Shown: positions 60,049 through 64,000 of the stretch, piece by piece | How the letters are laid out: every line of letters begins with the position of its first letter | Position numbering within the stretch: position 1 is the stretch's first letter | Assembly: GCA_036824505.1 (NCBI GenBank) | Contig: DAITAA010000006.1 | Span: 1 to 64,000, forward strand | Source of the DNA: SCUD01 sp036824505 | Lineage (GTDB): Bacteria; Pseudomonadota; Gammaproteobacteria; Steroidobacterales; Steroidobacteraceae | Reading direction: 5' to 3' | Length of the DNA: 64,000 nt | Program-made: the position numbers and the translations under genes | Notes under the pieces: generated by a model | Seen by the model: only the letters and a program-made list of their open reading frames with translations | What the model was told of the DNA's origin: nothing | Databases searched by the model: none

Positions 60049-62766
60049 TTAACCGGTTGCCTGAAGCCCAAGTGCAATGCCGGTTACGCTCGCCAGCAGT
60101 GCGTCGAAGAGCTCGCGATCCGCGCGGCCACCAGCCCGCCAGCGGCGCAGAAGGTCGACCTGCATCAGGTGCATCGGATCGAGATATGGCGCACGCAGCA
60201 GCACGGATCGCTGCATCTGAGGCCGGCTGTCGAGCAGATCGATTTCGCCCTTGACCCAGGTGATCCAGCGCTTCGCCAGCGCATGCTCGCGTTTTATTGC
60301 TTCGACGATTCCGGCAATCGGACCAGTCGAAAGCATGTCGTAGTGCGCGGCGATCTCGAGATCGGCGCGCACCAGCTCCATTTCAACGTCATCGAGCAGA
60401 TTCTGGAAAAATGGCCAGCTGGACCAGGCCTTCGCGAGTCGATCGGCTCCGAGTTCACGTGCGGCCGCATCGAGCCCGGTTCCCATGCCGAACCAGCCTG
60501 GCAGGGAGTGCCGGCTCTGGCTCCACGCGTAGACCCAGGGTACGGCCCGCAGCGCCTCGATACCGCTGCCGTCGCGATGGGCAAGTCGCCCCCCGATCTG
60601 CATTCTTTCGATCACATCGATCGGTGTGACATCGCGGAAAAAGCGCTGGAACTCCGGATCTTCGTGGACGAGCGCGCGGTATCGGGCGCGACTGGCATCA
60701 GCGACGTGTTTCATCATCGGCAATTGCTGCTGCGCCAACACGGCCGAAGAACTCGAGCCGGTGCAGTCCAGCATGACGGCGAATAGGGCCTTTTCAAAGG
60801 TGCGCAGCGTGATGCGCCGCAGGCCATAACTGTTGCCGATGCCTTCACCCTGCTCCGTGGCGCGAAGCCGGCCATGGGTCGCGCCGGGCGGCGTGCTCGC
60901 GACCAGCCGGTCGAGCGGCCCTCCGCCGCGGCTTACCGTGCCGCCACGGCCGTGAAACAGGGCAAGCTCGACGCCGCCTTCAGCGGCCGCCTTCATCAGT
61001 TCGGCCTGCGCGCAGTACACGAGGTGCCTCGATGCGCCGATGCCGCATTCCTTGTTGCTCTCGGAGTAGCCGACCAGCACCGTCTGCCGGTTACCGCGGG
61101 CGGCGAGATGACGCCTGTATGTATCTTCGCTCAGCAATCCGCGCAGGATCTCACCGGCACCCTCGAGAGCCGCCGCGGTCTCGACGACTGGCGCGATATC
61201 CAGCGGGACTTCGCCGACGCTTCGATCCGTGATGTCGGCCCAGCGTGCCAGCAGCAGCACCGACAGGACGTCATCCGGCCCTTCCGTTCCACTGACGACA
61301 TAGTCGCCTGTCGCCCGGTCACCATACTTGTTGCGGCCCTGGATCAGGGCCTCGAACACGGCCAGCGTGCGGCGCCCGACCGCATCGAAGGACCCGAGCG
61401 GACCGCGATCACGTGCCAGGGCCTCGCGCAATACCGCGCGGCGCGCATCGGCCTTGCGCCTCTTCCAGTCTGTGAGGGCAAGCCCCTGACGAACGACTTC
61501 GCGATGCACCGATGCGTGCTGCCGCACATCCAGTGTCGCCAGGTGAAATCCAAAGGTCCGAGCGCGGCAAAGCAGGCGCTCGACCGGGAACTGGCCGGCG
61601 TGCCGGCCGTGATTGGCGCGCAAGCTCGCCGCCACGATTTCGATGTCGCGGACGAAGTGTTCAGCGGACTCATAGTGATTCGGGCGGCCTTCATAGGTCG
61701 TCCGCAACCGCTCCGCAACCTGCGACAGGAACACGCGGTAGGGCATGCGGTCGTGTCGCGACGAACTTGCCTGGCGCGCGGTCGGCAGCAGGATCTCGTA
61801 TTCCGCGATTCGTTCATCCAGTTCACGGCTCACGCCGACCCGGCTTGCACTCTGCGAGAGTTTGCCGGACAGCGCGCGGCATTCCTCGTAGTAGGCCGAA
61901 ATGATCCGCTGCTGGTGGCGGTGAAGTGTCTCGCGGATGGTCTTTGCATGGACCTCCGGGTTGCCGTCCATGTCGCCACCGACCCAGGTCCCGAAGCGCA
62001 GAAGCAACGGCATGCGTTCCGCGTCCGAAGGCACTCCGAATACGCTCTCGAGCCAGTACGCGAGCTCTTCATAAAACGCTGGCACCACGCGATAGATGAC
62101 TTCCGCCAGATAGAACAACACATGCTCGCGCTCGTCGGCGACCGTCAGCCGTTCACGCGGGTGCACTTCGGTCTGCCAGCCGGAGGTCACCTCCATTCGG
62201 ATGCGCTCCCAGACCGAGCGGCGCTCGGCCGGCGTAAGCGTCGGATCGAGGCGCTCGATCATGAGGTCCGCGATCTGCTGCTGCTTGCGCAGCATCGTGC
62301 GGCGGGTCGACTCGGTGGGATGCGCGGTGAACACCGGGTAAATCGTCACGTTTCGGAGCAGCGCCAGCACCTGCTCACCGTCGAGACCATCCGCCTTGAG
62401 CCGGTACATGCAGTCGCCGATTCCGCCCGGCTGCGGCCGGTCGCCGCGATTCATGTACTCGCGGCGGCGGCGCACGCGGTGCACGCGTTCAGCGAGATTG
62501 ACCACTTCGAACCACTTGCTGAAGGCGCGGATGAGGTCGCTTGCCTGCTGCACGGGCCGGTCGGTGGCCCGCATGTCCAGCGTCACCGTGCCCTCCGGTA
62601 CGCCTTCGCGGCGCCCGATCGCCGCGACACGGTCCTCCTCGACAAGTTTGAGGAGGCTCTCGCCGCCCTGGTCGCGAAGAACTTCGCCAACCAGCGAACC
62701 CAGCGCATGCACGTCCTCGCGCAGCGCGGTTTCCTTGGTCGGGAACTGCAGATTGTGACGATGCAT
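60049..62766 (-). CDS. ppc: Phosphoenolpyruvate carboxylase
   Basis: About 905 aa; it fixes bicarbonate onto PEP to give oxaloacetate, anaplerotic for the TCA cycle. Catalytic motifs are FTAHPTESTRRT (first His, near 140), GYSESNKECGI, the FHGRGGTVSRGGGP flexible loop (near 590) and QGEGIGNSYG. Arg/Lys residues in the C-terminal allosteric region are typical. The start may be ATG 62766 or 62793; GGTGAG precedes the former. It is followed by log on the same strand. Confidence 0.95.
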   Translation of the reverse strand: MHRHNLQFPTKETALREDVHALGSLVGEVLRDQGGESLLKLVEEDRVAAIGRREGVPEGTVTLDMRATDRPVQQASDLIRAFSKWFEVVNLAERVHRVRRRREYMNRGDRPQPGGIGDCMYRLKADGLDGEQVLALLRNVTIYPVFTAHPTESTRRTMLRKQQQIADLMIERLDPTLTPAERRSVWERIRMEVTSGWQTEVHPRERLTVADEREHVLFYLAEVIYRVVPAFYEELAYWLESVFGVPSDAERMPLLLRFGTWVGGDMDGNPEVHAKTIRETLHRHQQRIISAYYEECRALSGKLSQSASRVGVSRELDERIAEYEILLPTARQASSSRHDRMPYRVFLSQVAERLRTTYEGRPNHYESAEHFVRDIEIVAASLRANHGRHAGQFPVERLLCRARTFGFHLATLDVRQHASVHREVVRQGLALTDWKRRKADARRAVLREALARDRGPLGSFDAVGRRTLAVFEALIQGRNKYGDRATGDYVVSGTEGPDDVLSVLLLARWADITDRSVGEVPLDIAPVVETAAALEGAGEILRGLLSEDTYRRHLAARGNRQTVLVGYSESNKECGIGASRHLVYCAQAELMKAAAEGGVELALFHGRGGTVSRGGGPLDRLVASTPPGATHGRLRATEQGEGIGNSYGLRRITLRTFEKALFAVMLDCTGSSSSAVLAQQQLPMMKHVADASRARYRALVHEDPEFQRFFRDVTPIDVIERMQIGGRLAHRDGSGIEALRAVPWVYAWSQSRHSLPGWFGMGTGLDAAARELGADRLAKAWSSWPFFQNLLDDVEMELVRADLEIAAHYDMLSTGPIAGIVEAIKREHALAKRWITWVKGEIDLLDSRPQMQRSVLLRAPYLDPMHLMQVDLLRRWRAGGRADRELFDALLASVTGIALGLQATG

Positions 62767-62823
62767 CACGATGGGCTCACCGGCAGCGCACAAATGCGCG
62801 CGACATCACGATTCAGCCAATAG

Positions 62824-63306
62824 TCAGTGCTTGTGTCCGCCCGGCCCATGGACATGGCCATGCGCGAGCTCCTCTCGCGTTGCCTTGCGCACTTCCGTGA
62901 CCTCGACACTGAAATGCAGCGGCTTGCCGGCCAGCGGGTGATTGGCGTCTACCGTGACAAGGTCCTTCTCGACACGGGTCACGGTCAGCATCCGCCCGCC
63001 GTGCGGTCCGTCGGCATGAAACTGTTGACCCGCCGCGAGGGCGGCTGGATCGGGGAAGCGGTCGCGGGGAATCAGCTGGACCAGTCGCTCGTCGCGTAAC
63101 CCGTAGCCCATCTCCGGGGCAACGATGACGTCCACGCGGTCGCCCGCGACCTTGCCGGCCAGAGCCTGCTCCAGACCGCGGACAATGCCTCCATTGCCGT
63201 GCAGATAGGCGATCGGGTCGCCTCCATCCGAAGAGCCGAGCAGCGCGCCTGCGGCATCGCGCAGCGTGTAATGAATCAGGACGACTTTGCCATCGCCGAC
63301 GTTCAT
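62824..63306 (-). CDS. slyD: FKBP-type peptidyl-prolyl isomerase SlyD
   Basis: A 160-aa SlyD. The FKBP domain has VVLIHYTLRDAAGALLGSS and PIAYLHGNGGIVRGLEQALAG, followed by the inserted IF chaperone domain (~70-125) and VDANHPLAGKPLHFSVEV. The His-rich tail GHVHGPGGHKH binds nickel in SlyD. The ATG at 63306 gives the standard start. It is divergent from the last TonB receptor, 90 bp away. Confidence 0.93.
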   Translation of the reverse strand: MNVGDGKVVLIHYTLRDAAGALLGSSDGGDPIAYLHGNGGIVRGLEQALAGKVAGDRVDVIVAPEMGYGLRDERLVQLIPRDRFPDPAALAAGQQFHADGPHGGRMLTVTRVEKDLVTVDANHPLAGKPLHFSVEVTEVRKATREELAHGHVHGPGGHKH

Positions 63307-63396
63307 GTGGATTCCTGGGGTCGATCCCAATTGCCAATGGTAGCGCATCGCCCGGTTATAGTTGGCACTCGTAACCACCCCGCCAGGAAGCACTCG

Positions 63397-64000
63397 ATGT
63401 CAAATCGCTCGACCGGCACTCGTCAATTCATCGCCTGGCTCGGCATGCCGACCTTGCTGGCCGTATTGCCCGCCTCGGCATCCGATGCACTGCCTGAGCT
63501 CGAGATGGTCACGGTGGTCGGCAAGATCGCGCAGCCACTGTCGGAGGTTGCCGCCATGGTGTCGATCATGACGGCCGAAGATCTTCAGCTGCGGCTTGCA
63601 TTCGACCCGGGCGACGTGTTCCGCGACCAGCCGGGCGTGTCGGTTCGCCGTGACCCGAACCGGTTTGGCTATACGGCCATCGCCGTTCGCGGGCTATCCG
63701 GGAATCGCGTATTGCTTGAGACTGACGGCGTGCCCGCACCAAACACATTCTCGATCGGCAGCTTTTCGGACGCCGGCCGGCAATTCACGGATCCGGAACT
63801 CATCCGGCGCATCGAAATCCTGAAGGGGCCCGCATCGACCCTGTATGGAAGCGATGCCATCGCCGGCGTCATCGCCACGACGACCGTGGATCCTGCCGAT
63901 CTGTTGCGGGACGATGCGAGCCATGCCTTGCGCCTGCGTTCGGGCTACGCGAGCGACAGCCACGCAGCGATGGCCGGCGTGACAGCGGCCGCGCGATTCG
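63397..64000 (+). CDS. TonB-dependent receptor (5' part; cut by window end)
   Basis: The first 201 codons of a receptor, read from the sequence itself. The signal peptide ends near LPASASDAL. A plug domain follows with a VTVVGKIAQ TonB-box-like segment, GDVFRDQPGVSVRRDPNRFG, IAVRGLSGNRVLLETDGVP and RRIEILKGPASTLYGSDAIAGVI. The motifs resemble hemoglobin/transferrin-type heme receptors, but the ligand is uncertain without the barrel. The gene runs beyond 64000. Confidence 0.85.
   Translation, partial: MSNRSTGTRQFIAWLGMPTLLAVLPASASDALPELEMVTVVGKIAQPLSEVAAMVSIMTAEDLQLRLAFDPGDVFRDQPGVSVRRDPNRFGYTAIAVRGLSGNRVLLETDGVPAPNTFSIGSFSDAGRQFTDPELIRRIEILKGPASTLYGSDAIAGVIATTTVDPADLLRDDASHALRLRSGYASDSHAAMAGVTAAARF

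Noticed and set aside
60874..62823. 649-codon open frame on the plus strand opposite ppc
   Set aside because: It is the antisense of a well-conserved ppc gene and encodes a composition (Arg/Ala/His rich) with no family motif; an expected by-product of high GC.

Overview
The window is a GC-rich bacterial chromosome segment with dense, mostly overlapping genes and two tRNAs. No insertion sequence, prophage or CRISPR array was seen, and no gene-free stretch exceeds 300 bases. It looks gammaproteobacterial. The block type IV minor pilins - ispH - lspA - ileS - ribF - murJ - rpsT - obgE - rpmA - rplU - ispB follows, as far as I remember, the order found in Pseudomonas aeruginosa. Fur/Irr-like, arn, homospermidine synthase and multiheme genes would fit a free-living soil or water organism of the Steroidobacter/Nevskia/Xanthomonad side. 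That placement is inference and was not checked by a search.

Layout. 1-6.6 kb: tRNA-Thr, an Irr-like Fur regulator, and a minor-pilin/PilY1/PilE operon. 6.6-16.8 kb: housekeeping genes for isoprenoids, lipoprotein processing, isoleucyl-tRNA, flavins, the lipid II flippase, ribosomal proteins, Obg and polyprenyl diphosphate, with two copies of a palindromic repeat, then tRNA-Pro. 17.0-19.2 kb: a TonB-dependent receptor. 19.3-26.3 kb: a complete L-Ara4N lipid A modification operon in which arnA is split into two genes. 26.3-38.3 kb: a putative trans-envelope electron-transfer locus. On the minus strand it encodes a TPR protein, a two-heme-b membrane protein, a 21-CxxCH cytochrome, a 38-CxxCH cytochrome, an outer-membrane barrel and a lipoprotein. 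Divergently it encodes an FeS/FAD oxidoreductase and an ankyrin protein.

38.4-50.3 kb: a light-response locus. A LitR/CarH-type B12 regulator with an intact Wx9EH motif lies between a photolyase-TspO-type II NADH dehydrogenase operon and a nine-gene lipid-modification operon (two Cfa-like methyltransferases, a desaturase, a FAD amine oxidase, a lipocalin and four DUF proteins). The short divergent spacer carries T-G-T-A-type boxes spaced 11 bp apart and a dyad. 50.3-64 kb: a ParA-like ATPase, an Omp85-type protein, an NhaD-type antiporter, a decayed amidohydrolase, homospermidine synthase, an S9 peptidase, LOG, PEP carboxylase, SlyD, and the start of a second TonB-dependent receptor cut by the window edge.

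The two loci most worth following are the 59-heme electron conduit with its unusual FeS/FAD partner, and the B12 light-switch locus. Neither is necessarily unknown to science: related porin-cytochrome clusters and LitR regulons exist. The specific gene sets here look incompletely described.
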